In this document: piece by piece, positions 17,432 through 24,817 of the stretch
How positions within the stretch are numbered: the stretch's first letter is position 1
How the letters are laid out: every line of letters starts with the position of its first letter
Origin: Candidatus Undinarchaeales archaeon
GTDB lineage: Archaea; SpSt-1190; JASMDC01
DNA: 33,742 nt
Assembly (NCBI GenBank): GCA_030753015.1
Contig: JASMDC010000039.1
Location: 1 to 33,742 of the forward strand
Direction: 5' to 3'
Made by a program: the position numbers and the translations under genes
Notes under the pieces: generated by a model
The model's input: the letters and a program-made list of their open reading frames with translations, nothing else
What the model was told of the DNA's origin: nothing
Database searches by the model: none

Positions 17432-18631
17432 ATGTCAATCCAGATCTCATCCCGGACAAAGGCTATGCAGCCCTCAGCCACCCTGGCCTTCAACGACCGC
17501 ATGATGGCCATGAGAAAGAAGGACCCTTCCACCATCAGTTTCGGCGTCGGTGAGCCCGACCTCCCTACGCCCGAGCATATCAAACAAGCAGCACGTAAAG
17601 CGATGGTGGAGAACAGGACCCGTTACACTTCGGCCGGCGGTATGGCCGAGCTGAAAGACGCGGTAAGCATGAAGTACAAGCGTGACAATGGTCTCGACTA
17701 CGGTCCAGACCAGGTCATGGTGGCACCCGGTGCGAAACAGGTGATCGGTATGGCGCTGCTGTCCTTGTGCGATCCCGGGGACGAGGTGCTCGTCCCCTGC
17801 CCCTACTGGATATCCTTCATCGATCAGATACGGTTCGCGAGTGGTGAGCCGATCCCCGTCCCCACCCGCCAGGACGAGGGTTTTGTGCCTCATGCGGATG
17901 TCATCGCCGATCATGTCACTGAACGCACACGAGCGATCATCCTCAATACCCCCAACAATCCGACAGGTGCCGTGTACCCGCGGGCGGAACTCGAGCGGAT
18001 CGCTGACGTGTGCGTAGAGAACGATATCGTCGTCATCGCCGACTCCCTCTACGAATCGCTGGTTTTCGGCGGTGCCGAGCACGTACCCATCGCATCACTG
18101 GGAGAGGAGATAAACGATCTGACGCTCACGGTCGCGGGTGTCTCGAAGTCATACTGCATGACGGGATGGCGTGTGGGATTCGGCGGCGGACCCGTCGATC
18201 TCATCAAGGCCCTCACCAAGATCAATGGACAACTGTCCACATGCGCAAACTCCATCGCACAGTGGGCAGCGCTGGAGGCACTCACCGGACCCCAGGAGCC
18301 GTTAAAGGTCATCGCAGATGAGTTCGCCGCCCGTCGTGACCTTGCGATCAAGCTCCTTGGAGAGGTCGATGGTATCTCCTTCGCCCCCCCCATGGGAGCG
18401 TTCTATATCTACATCAACTGCTCTGAGCTGTTCGGTCGGACCGCCGGCAACACGACCCTTAACAACGCCACGGACGTGTCCAACTACTTCATCGACGAGG
18501 CGCGGATTGGGCTCATCCCCTCCACGGTCTTTGGTGACACAGGCCACTTGCGCCTTGCCTACACGACGTCACAGGAGGATCTGGCAGAGGGCGTACAGCG
18601 TATGGACTCCGCAATCGCAAAGCTGAAATAG
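17432..18631 (+). CDS. class I aminotransferase (aspartate/aromatic type)
   Basis: This PLP-dependent fold type I enzyme transfers amino groups between an amino acid and 2-oxoglutarate or a similar keto acid. The chosen start is ATG 17432 (MSIQISSRTKAMQPSATL), 399 residues, the usual length. The longer frame from 17354 would span the promoter. Motifs seen: FGVGEPDLPTP near the N-terminus, YTSAGGMAELK, NTPNNPTGAVY, D204-x2-Y207 in IADSLYES, and the Schiff-base lysine K239 in GVSKSYCMTGWRVG. The substrate is probably aspartate by similarity to the AspB group, but aromatic or alanine specificity cannot be excluded. The permease gene follows 26 bases later, perhaps co-transcribed. Confidence 0.93.
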   Translation: MSIQISSRTKAMQPSATLAFNDRMMAMRKKDPSTISFGVGEPDLPTPEHIKQAARKAMVENRTRYTSAGGMAELKDAVSMKYKRDNGLDYGPDQVMVAPGAKQVIGMALLSLCDPGDEVLVPCPYWISFIDQIRFASGEPIPVPTRQDEGFVPHADVIADHVTERTRAIILNTPNNPTGAVYPRAELERIADVCVENDIVVIADSLYESLVFGGAEHVPIASLGEEINDLTLTVAGVSKSYCMTGWRVGFGGGPVDLIKALTKINGQLSTCANSIAQWAALEALTGPQEPLKVIADEFAARRDLAIKLLGEVDGISFAPPMGAFYIYINCSELFGRTAGNTTLNNATDVSNYFIDEARIGLIPSTVFGDTGHLRLAYTTSQEDLAEGVQRMDSAIAKLK

Positions 18632-18657
18632 ACCGTCGGTAGAAGGGAAAAAGACGC

Positions 18658-19833
18658 ATGGACCCGATCGCCATCCTCACGGGAATCCTCATCGCCTCGT
18701 GGGACGTGTGCGTGGAGGCAAGCGTGTTCCTCCTATTCGGATTCCTTGCTGCAGGCATCATCTACGTGCTCATACCCCGCGACAAGGTCCTGCTCCACCT
18801 GGGCGAGTCGAGCCTGACATCGGTGTTGAAGGCGTCCCTGTTCGGCGTGCCGCTCCCCCTGTGCTCGTGCGGTGTCATCCCGGCCGTCGCCGAGCTGCGT
18901 AACAAGGGAGCGTCGAAGAGCGCGTCCCTGGCCTTCCTTATCTCGGTCCCTGAAACGGGCGTGGACTCCATCGCCCTATCCTGGACCCTCCTTGACCCCG
19001 TGCTGACGATCGCACGCCCGGTGGTCGCATTCGTCACGGCGACCATCACGGGGCTGGTCTCGAACGCGGTCGATCCAGAGGAGGTGCATGAGGTGAGCAC
19101 GGACGAGACCTGCATCCACTGCGGCGATTGCCTTCTATGCAATCCTCACGACCATACGATTACTGAGAAGGTGCGCTCGGCCTTCGAGTACGGATTCGGA
19201 GAGCTCCTTGGCGACCTGGCGCCCTCCCTGGCAGTGGGCATCATCCTCGCCGGTGTCATCGCCTACCTCGTACCGGAAGACGTTCTGGGCGCCTATGTGG
19301 GAGGTGGATTCCACTCACTCGTCATCATGCTCCTTGTGGGCATACCGCTCTACATCTGTGCCACATCGTCCACCCCTGTCGTGGCCAGCCTCATCGCCAA
19401 GGGGATGAGCCCCGGAGCGGGCCTTGTGTTCCTCCTCGCTGGTCCGACAACGAACATGGCCACTCTCGCTGTAGTACGTTCGCGGTTCGGAACTCGCTCG
19501 GCGGTCATCTATCTGACGTCGATCGCCATTTGTTCGCTAGGAGCAGGAATGCTTGTTGACGGCTACTACACATCGGCAGGGCTCGATCCCCGGACCACGA
19601 TCGGTAACGCGGGGGAGCTGTTCCCTCACAACGTGGAGGTGGGCGCAGCGATCGTGCTGATCATCCTCCTAGCACGGGGAGTGTACCTGCAATACACGAA
19701 GGGCCCCCCATGTGATGATGTGTGCTGTTCGACCGATGTCAAGCCCAATTGCACTCATGACACGGATGACGCAAACGAGCACCACCACGAGAAGGGCTCA
19801 TGTGAACACGATCATGAGGAGAACGAGCACTGA
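18658..19833 (+). CDS. permease of the SO_0444/ArsP-like metal efflux family
   Basis: The 391-residue polytopic membrane protein belongs to the permease family that includes ArsP and the SO_0444 type Cu/Zn exporters. It shows the family signature VPLPLCSCGVIP at about 62-73 with its CSCG cysteines, and the duplicate half has GIPLYICATSSTPV. A central cytosolic loop has CIHCGDCLLCNPHDH. The C-terminal 40 residues are rich in His, Cys and Asp (CDDVCCSTD, then clustered HHH and HDH), which should bind metal. Export of a soft or divalent metal ion is the likely function, with the exact metal unknown. It starts 26 bases after the aminotransferase gene. Confidence 0.88.
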   Translation: MDPIAILTGILIASWDVCVEASVFLLFGFLAAGIIYVLIPRDKVLLHLGESSLTSVLKASLFGVPLPLCSCGVIPAVAELRNKGASKSASLAFLISVPETGVDSIALSWTLLDPVLTIARPVVAFVTATITGLVSNAVDPEEVHEVSTDETCIHCGDCLLCNPHDHTITEKVRSAFEYGFGELLGDLAPSLAVGIILAGVIAYLVPEDVLGAYVGGGFHSLVIMLLVGIPLYICATSSTPVVASLIAKGMSPGAGLVFLLAGPTTNMATLAVVRSRFGTRSAVIYLTSIAICSLGAGMLVDGYYTSAGLDPRTTIGNAGELFPHNVEVGAAIVLIILLARGVYLQYTKGPPCDDVCCSTDVKPNCTHDTDDANEHHHEKGSCEHDHEENEH

Positions 19834-19867
19834 AGCTCACGCCACTCAGTTCTAGTGTGGACGTATA

Positions 19868-20794
19868 TTACTTTAGGACGTCATCGCACCACGCGATAAG
19901 TTCTCGCGCCAGTTCCTGGAACATCGGGTGCTCATAGGTCATGAAGTCGTTGTGCTTCCCATCGATTGTATGGAAGTGCTTTGCTACGGTGGCCATTTGG
20001 TAGAGTCTCTCTGACTGCTCGATAGGATGGAGCCGATTATCCTTCCCGTGTGCTACGAATAGCGGGCAATCGAGCCGGTCCACTCGCTCCAGAGCGTTGA
20101 ACCTCATGATGGAACCTGCGATCTCGAAGGACACAGTTATCTCGTAGTTCTTTACCGGTCGCAACCGGTCGTCCACCACGTTCGCCGTGTCTGGATCGAG
20201 CGGGTAGCTCTCGAAGGGATTAGTGAAGGTCAGCTTACCGGTGAGTACGCGGTGGGCCCGCTCCTTCTCTATGCGCCGTTCCAGCTCGGCGAAAGCGTTA
20301 CCAGGGAACGCGTACTTGTAGAACGCCTTCCCATCGAAGAATCCGTTGAGCACTGCTACGGCCTTCACGTCAGTTTCCTTGGACGCGACGTCCACGACGA
20401 GCCCGCCAGCCATCCCCCATCCGAGGATGCCGATGCGGTCAGGATCGATCGTTCCCTGCTCTCTGAGGAAAGCGAGCGCATGCTGGATGTCGTGAACCTG
20501 CTCCTCGAGGATGAGCCGTCCGCGTATGCCCTCGCTCTCACCGCAACCCCGGAAGTCGAAACCGAGAACGGCGTAGCCAGCCTGAGTGAGCGCCTGGGCG
20601 AAGAGCCTCGGGTAGATCGCGTTGAGACCCGTGTATCCCGAGTTCACGATGATGGCGGGAAGTCGTTCCGAACCGTTATGATCACTCGGCAAGTAAATGA
20701 TCCCATTGAGCTTGACACCATCGCTGTAGAACGACACATCGATCTCGTTCATTGCTAGTGGCGTTCCTGGCGCCAGCAGGATCCCTTCGCCCAT
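19868..20794 (-). CDS. alpha/beta-hydrolase-fold protein without nucleophile serine
   Basis: The 308-residue protein has the fold of dienelactone hydrolase/acyl-peptidase type alpha/beta hydrolases: an oxyanion-side strand AIIVNSGYTG, then GFDFRGCGESEG, the nucleophile elbow, an acid in HGKDNRLHP (D252) and a His in DGKHND (H281). At the elbow the sequence is GWGMAGG (125-131), with Gly127 where Ser (GxSxG) normally stands; the codon is clearly GGG. Acid and base are kept. It may be a non-hydrolytic or altered enzyme. Start ATG 20794 has GTGAT 6 bases upstream and box CTTAAAAAG at 20824-20832. A shorter start at 20752 (MNEIDVSFYS) is possible. Confidence 0.85.
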   Translation of the reverse strand: MGEGILLAPGTPLAMNEIDVSFYSDGVKLNGIIYLPSDHNGSERLPAIIVNSGYTGLNAIYPRLFAQALTQAGYAVLGFDFRGCGESEGIRGRLILEEQVHDIQHALAFLREQGTIDPDRIGILGWGMAGGLVVDVASKETDVKAVAVLNGFFDGKAFYKYAFPGNAFAELERRIEKERAHRVLTGKLTFTNPFESYPLDPDTANVVDDRLRPVKNYEITVSFEIAGSIMRFNALERVDRLDCPLFVAHGKDNRLHPIEQSERLYQMATVAKHFHTIDGKHNDFMTYEHPMFQELARELIAWCDDVLK

Positions 20795-20875
20795 CGTCGA
20801 TCACGCGGTACTGCTAGCAGTCCACTTTTTAAGCGTCTGCTTTGGGTAGGATGCCTGCGGGGTGTCGCCTCACGG

Positions 20876-21985
20876 CTACTTATCGAGCACGTCGTCCATG
20901 ACCCCGAGGAGCTCCCCGATATCATCTGGCATGAGCGCGCCCATGTGACCGATGCGGAACGATTTATTCCTGAGGTCCCCATACCCATTGACAATGCGGT
21001 ATCCACGGTCGATCATCTGTTTGACGAAGTCCAGGGTCACCATACCCTCGGGACGCCTGATCGCAGATACTGTCGGCGATTCATAACCAGGATCTGGAAC
21101 CATCTCATACCCGCGACCGTTCGCCCAGCCCTTGACCATGTTCGCCATCCTGCGGTGCCGTGCGAAGCAGTTTTCCAGCCCCTCTACGTCAAGGATGTGG
21201 TTGAGCGAAATGTCCAACGCTCTCAGCGTGTGGATCGGCCCCGTCGTCGGTGTCTGATGCTTTGCCAGCATCTTCTTCCGCAGTTCGACCATGTCGAAGT
21301 AGTATCCACGGTTCTTCGTTCGCTCGGCCTTCTCGAACGCCTCGTCCGAGACCGCGGCAATAGCAAGGCCTGCCGGTAGAGCCAGCGCTTTCTGCGTTGA
21401 ACCGAGACATACGTCGATCTTGAGCTTATCGACCTCTACCTTCAGCCCACCCAGTGCCGAGACCGCGTCCACGCACAACAGTGCACCTGTATCCTTGACA
21501 ACTGGTGCGATCTCTTCCATCTTGTTCATTACACCGGCCGAAGTCTCGTTGGCTTCGATACAGACGATCCGATAGTCCTTCTTGTCGAGCCACTCCTTGA
21601 CCTTATCAGCTCTGAATGCCGTACCATCAGGTATCTTGTACTTATCGACGTTCTTGCCAAGACCCTGACCTATCTGATGCCACCGGTTCCCGAAAGCACC
21701 ACACGAGAGGACCAGTCCAGGCTCGTCCCCATCGAGGAGGTTCGACATACACGCTTCCATAGCGCCGGTCCCACTTGAGATGAAGGTGAGCACGTCGTTC
21801 TTAGTGTACATCAACCTCTTTGCCTGTTCCTCTACTGACTCCTGTAGCTCGGAGTACCACGCGTTCCTGTGTGTATCGTTTGGAAGCGCCAGCTCCTTGA
21901 GTAGGTAGTCCGGTACTATGACCGGTCCCGGTGTGAAGAGCTTGAGATTGCACGGTTCATGTCTTTCGTACTGCTTGAGCGCCAT
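20876..21985 (-). CDS. class V aminotransferase (alanine-glyoxylate / serine-pyruvate type)
   Basis: This PLP enzyme of the AGT/serine-pyruvate/phosphoserine-like class V group would move an amino group between alanine or serine and glyoxylate or another keto acid. The chosen start is ATG 21985 (MALKQYERHEP, 369 residues), with a gaggcgag site before it and a TTTTAAACA box at 22024-22032. The in-frame ATG at 22021 overlaps the promoter. Seen: the TPGP motif at 18-21, FISSGTGAMEA at 69-78, CVDAVSALGG (D173), and the Schiff-base lysine K199 in GSTQKALALPAGLA. The C-terminal half has the RIGHMGALMPDDI pattern typical of the family. Substrate is inferred only. Confidence 0.92.
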   Translation of the reverse strand: MALKQYERHEPCNLKLFTPGPVIVPDYLLKELALPNDTHRNAWYSELQESVEEQAKRLMYTKNDVLTFISSGTGAMEACMSNLLDGDEPGLVLSCGAFGNRWHQIGQGLGKNVDKYKIPDGTAFRADKVKEWLDKKDYRIVCIEANETSAGVMNKMEEIAPVVKDTGALLCVDAVSALGGLKVEVDKLKIDVCLGSTQKALALPAGLAIAAVSDEAFEKAERTKNRGYYFDMVELRKKMLAKHQTPTTGPIHTLRALDISLNHILDVEGLENCFARHRRMANMVKGWANGRGYEMVPDPGYESPTVSAIRRPEGMVTLDFVKQMIDRGYRIVNGYGDLRNKSFRIGHMGALMPDDIGELLGVMDDVLDK

Positions 21986-22070
21986 GTCGACTCGCCTCGT
22001 CCGCGCGGATGCAATCGCCACCTGTTTAAAAGGGTGTCGGTGAAAACGTGCCAGGGAGATACAGAGATAT

Positions 22071-22090
22071 TTACTACTCTAAAATAGTAA
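22071..22090. promoter_or_regulatory. inverted repeat beside the metallopeptidase promoter
   Basis: TTACTA and TAGTAA are perfect 6-bp arms separated by 8 bases. They lie directly upstream of the box A at 22092-22100 (ATATTTAAG), i.e. over the BRE position. This could be an activator or repressor site for the peptidase gene. Confidence 0.45.
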
Positions 22091-22100
22091 CATATTTAAG
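22091..22100 (+). promoter_or_regulatory. box A of the metallopeptidase gene
   Basis: CATATTTAAG is centred about 28 bases before ATG 22124, which predicts a leaderless message beginning at the start codon. Confidence 0.55.
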
Positions 22101-22123
22101 TGTGCGAAACTATAACATAGTCG

Positions 22124-23050
22124 ATGCCCGGGGACGGTCTTGACGCCTACATGGACCGCGATCACTGCGCAGTCTATAATATGCTCGAGACCGACCGGGA
22201 GCTCGTTCACGATATCATCGAATACAGCCACGTCTACGATAGGGCCATCAAGGAGCACGAGCACATCGACCGTACCGACCTCACCCGGCGCATCAGGGAC
22301 GAGTACGGTTGGGACCAGACCAAGGCCGAGTCCACACTGCATGACGTCCTCGACCTGGGTGCGCTTGACATGCTCGGACGACTCGATGGGGAGTCAGTGG
22401 TCGAACGGGCACGCTACACACAGTCCCTCCGCCCTCAGCTCGAGGATGCGTACAAGGACGCCGTGGCTTACCACGCGTCCAAGGGGCGACAGATACCCCA
22501 GGACATCACTGTGGGCATCCATATCGGCAATCCACGGGAGATGATCAACTTCGACGTGATGGCCTCTTACGATCCAGTGGACAACCGGGTGCGTATCAAG
22601 GAGAAGGATGCTCCGTTCAAGGGCGTGGAACCAAACCAGGACGCGCTCTTCAACTGGGACCGCTTCTCCAGGGATACGCTCTACCGGGCCTGCCTTGTAC
22701 ACGAGTTCGCCCACGTCAACAACGACCGTACCTACGATGTCAACGGCGAAAAGAACGACGTGCTCGACGAGGGGCTGGCGGTGTACACCACCCTCGAGTA
22801 CTGCGCAGACATGGTCAAGGAGGGCCAAGAGGAGTTCGGCCTTTTCGCCAAGAACTATGTCACACGTTCGCTGGAACTCACCAAGAAGTACGCCCTCGGC
22901 ACCCGCGTCGTGGCAGGGATCCTGGCCAGCGAGGGTAAGGAGGGTCTCGAGAAGGCATTCAAAGGTGACAGGAACCTCGAGGAGCTCGCGAAGGAGTACA
23001 GGCTCCTCGGTGAAAAAGTGCTCGCAGATCAACTTGCGAATATCGTCTAG
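22124..23050 (+). CDS. predicted HEXXH zinc metallopeptidase, novel or divergent
   Basis: The 308-residue soluble protein has HEFAH at 193-197 followed by DEGLAVY with E216, the order expected for a gluzincin: two His plus a downstream Glu binding zinc and the HEXXH Glu as catalyst. No signal peptide or membrane helix is seen, so it would act in the cytosol. Residues about 45-95 (DLTRRIRDEYGWDQTKAESTLHDVL and following) look like a small helical, possibly winged-helix, domain. I do not recognise a named family. A stand-alone transcript is likely: the divergent gene upstream is a class V aminotransferase and a non-coding stretch follows. Confidence 0.8.
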   Translation: MPGDGLDAYMDRDHCAVYNMLETDRELVHDIIEYSHVYDRAIKEHEHIDRTDLTRRIRDEYGWDQTKAESTLHDVLDLGALDMLGRLDGESVVERARYTQSLRPQLEDAYKDAVAYHASKGRQIPQDITVGIHIGNPREMINFDVMASYDPVDNRVRIKEKDAPFKGVEPNQDALFNWDRFSRDTLYRACLVHEFAHVNNDRTYDVNGEKNDVLDEGLAVYTTLEYCADMVKEGQEEFGLFAKNYVTRSLELTKKYALGTRVVAGILASEGKEGLEKAFKGDRNLEELAKEYRLLGEKVLADQLANIV

Positions 23051-23122
23051 AGCGAGGAGTCCCCATAACCGTGCTATGTTGACACAAACCTATGTTTTCC
23101 AGCCGACAAATGATTATAAACA

Positions 23123-23248
23123 ATGGGGGATTACGAATTGGAGTTGAGCGCGTACATCCAGTGGTTGTACGCCCGCAAGCAAGAGCCACACTCCAAGGGA
23201 CGCGGTCGGAGTCACGAGCCTAGAACGCTCACCCCCCCTAAAAAATGA
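23123..23248 (+). CDS. possible 41-aa ORF, doubtful
   Basis: ATG 23123 to TGA 23248 codes a 41-residue basic, hydrophilic peptide (MGDYELELSAYIQWLYARKQ, then a Lys/Arg/Pro-rich tail). It has no purine-rich ribosome site, and the box A at 23113-23121 is too near the ATG to make a transcript that includes it. It competes with the RNA-structure explanation for the same bases. Confidence 0.15.
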   Translation: MGDYELELSAYIQWLYARKQEPHSKGRGRSHEPRTLTPPKK

Positions 23249-23272
23249 GTAGGCCTGCCCTCGGGCGTACGA
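23150..23272 (+). ncRNA. candidate structured RNA or leader element upstream of hdrCBA
   Basis: Bases 23165-23175 pair with 23262-23272 (11 bp: nine contiguous Watson-Crick plus one U-G and one U-A). Inside that helix two hairpins can form: 23190-23194 with 23208-23212, and 23228-23231 with 23246-23249 extended by 23219-23222 with 23250-23253. That makes a three-way junction. The 5' strand of the closing helix can instead form a 7-bp hairpin, 23150-23156 with 23166-23172, so the two states exclude each other. A TATA-like element lies about 30 bases upstream. No known RNA family is recognised. It could be a small RNA, a leader switch, or chance folding of a short coding frame. Confidence 0.3.
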
Positions 23273-23363
23273 AACAAGGCTAAGGACAATCGGTGCGGTC
23301 ACACCCCCAGGACAAGAAGGTCCATCTCCTCATACACACCTTTTTATTATTGGGTCACCCCCC

Positions 23364-23948
23364 GTGGATGTGGAAGAACGCTCCCGGGCCATTCGCTTCG
23401 CTATCGGGAAGACCCGTAACGATCTTAAGAAAGTAGTGGCCGAGCGCGGTCGGCTCGTGCTACATCCCGGGGACATGGAGCGGTCTGCAGCCTGCGTCCA
23501 GTGCGGTCTGTGCGTTGGGTCGTGCCCCTCCGGACGGTGGACGGCACTGAACATCCGTCGCATCATCCGCGCTATTCAGCTCGGCGTGGGCGATCCCACT
23601 CATGATCCCGCGCTGTGGGAATGCACGACCTGCTACGCCTGCCAGGAGCGATGTCCTCGTGAGGTCCCCACCTGCGAGCTCGTTCGGGCACTGCGCAACC
23701 ATGCGTTCGCCAGGGGGCTCGTCGACGATGAGCACGTCGCGGTAGCCCGCACTGTGGTGCGCACAGGTCACACCATCGAACTTGGGGATGAGGGCCGAGA
23801 GAAGCGCGTGTCGCTCGGTCTGCCCGAGGTGCCCCCCACCGTCCTCGCCGACCCCGCTGCCCTCGAAGAGGTACGAATGCTCCTGAGCCGCGTTGGATTC
23901 TCACAGCTTATACATGATGCGTTCGAGACGAAGGAGGGCGATAGTTGA
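23364..23948 (+). CDS. hdrC: heterodisulfide reductase subunit C-like protein
   Basis: HdrC carries two [4Fe-4S] clusters that pass electrons between HdrA and HdrB. The 194-residue protein shows both ligand sets, C44-x2-C47-x2-C50-x3-C54-P and C87-x2-C90-x2-C93-x3-C97-P, in the normal positions. Two GTG starts are possible: 23364 (MDVEERSR) and 23370. The box A at 23341-23349 would put transcription near 23371, favouring the second as leaderless; 23364 is kept as the longer form. Its stop overlaps the TTG start of hdrB by 4 bases. In methanogens the complex reduces CoM-S-S-CoB. In other archaea the disulfide substrate is unknown. Confidence 0.92.
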   Translation: MDVEERSRAIRFAIGKTRNDLKKVVAERGRLVLHPGDMERSAACVQCGLCVGSCPSGRWTALNIRRIIRAIQLGVGDPTHDPALWECTTCYACQERCPREVPTCELVRALRNHAFARGLVDDEHVAVARTVVRTGHTIELGDEGREKRVSLGLPEVPPTVLADPAALEEVRMLLSRVGFSQLIHDAFETKEGDS

Positions 23949-24817
23949 AACCTCTGGCCCTCTTCCTCGGCTGCATCGCACCCATTCGCATGCCGGGCAT
24001 CGTATCGTCCACACGACTCGTGCTCGACCACTTCGATGTGCCATGGACGGAGATGAAGGGGGCCTCATGCTGCCCCGCCCCGGGAGTGGTCGGCTCGTTC
24101 GACCTCACCACATGGCTCACGTTAGCTGCCCGGAACATCACCCTGGCCGAGGAACTGAAGGCCGACATCACCACGGTGTGCAACGGATGTTACGGCACGC
24201 TGCAGGAGTCCTCCGCCATCCTCGCCGACGAGAATGTGCGGTACGAGGTCAACGAGCGGCTCGAAGAGATAGGGAGGGAGGTCCGCGGAACAGCGCGCGT
24301 GTACCATCTGGTGGAAACATTGCATGATGCAGTGGGCCCGGAGCGCATCACGAAGGCGTCCTCTGGCCTCGAGGGGCTCAAGGTTGCTGTCCATCACGGA
24401 TGTCACTTCCTAAGACCGCGACGGACCAGGGACCATGGGTCAAGCGAGCGACCGAACATACTAACCGACATCGTCAGCGCCTGTGGCGCCCAGCCCGTGG
24501 CATGGTCCGAGGCCCATACGTGTTGCGGTGCGGGCGGCGGTGTACGCGCGGGGCGGCCGAGTACGGCGCTGCGCATCACCGCGACCAAGCTGCGTTCCGC
24601 CCATGAGGCCGGTGCCGACGTCATCGTCAATCCCTGTTCGTTCTGCCACCTCCAGCTCGTTCGGGGACAGGAGGAGCTGCAGGAGTCGCATGGCCTCGAC
24701 ATCTCCGTCCCGGTGCTCCACGTGGCCCAGCTCGTCGGCCTCGCCATCGGGCTCGACCGCAGCCGCCTTGGGATTGAGGGGCCACCGCTCCCCAAGGGGG
24801 TGCCGAAGCGTGAGTGA
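23945..24817 (+). CDS. hdrB: heterodisulfide reductase subunit B-like protein
   Basis: HdrB is the catalytic subunit, whose two CCG domains each bind an unusual non-cubane [4Fe-4S] cluster that cleaves a disulfide. The 290-residue protein starts at TTG 23945, overlapping hdrC (TTGA). Both CX(31-39)CCX(35-36)CXXC motifs are intact: C10, C42-C43, C79, C82 (31 and 35 residues between) and C153, C193-C194, C231, C234 (39 and 36). FLGCIAPIRMPG and NPCSFCHLQL are close to the family. All cluster ligands are kept, so disulfide reduction is plausible. The substrate cannot be read because no methanogenesis genes are present in the window. Confidence 0.94.
   Translation: MKPLALFLGCIAPIRMPGIVSSTRLVLDHFDVPWTEMKGASCCPAPGVVGSFDLTTWLTLAARNITLAEELKADITTVCNGCYGTLQESSAILADENVRYEVNERLEEIGREVRGTARVYHLVETLHDAVGPERITKASSGLEGLKVAVHHGCHFLRPRRTRDHGSSERPNILTDIVSACGAQPVAWSEAHTCCGAGGGVRAGRPSTALRITATKLRSAHEAGADVIVNPCSFCHLQLVRGQEELQESHGLDISVPVLHVAQLVGLAIGLDRSRLGIEGPPLPKGVPKRE

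Larger units (their letters stand above)
23051..23363 (+). other. gene-free stretch upstream of hdrC
   Basis: No conserved gene is visible. It holds a TATA-like ATTATAAAC at 23113-23121, a foldable segment at 23150-23272 (separate entry), a 41-codon open frame from ATG 23123 to TGA 23248 that overlaps the foldable segment and has its start too close to the box, and a TTTTTATTATT element at 23341-23351 that probably serves hdrC. Confidence 0.6.

Noticed and set aside
24483-24809. Upstream extension of hdrA (109 extra codons)
   Set aside because: It lies within the 3' end of hdrB, and the conserved HdrA N-terminus begins after GTG 24810.
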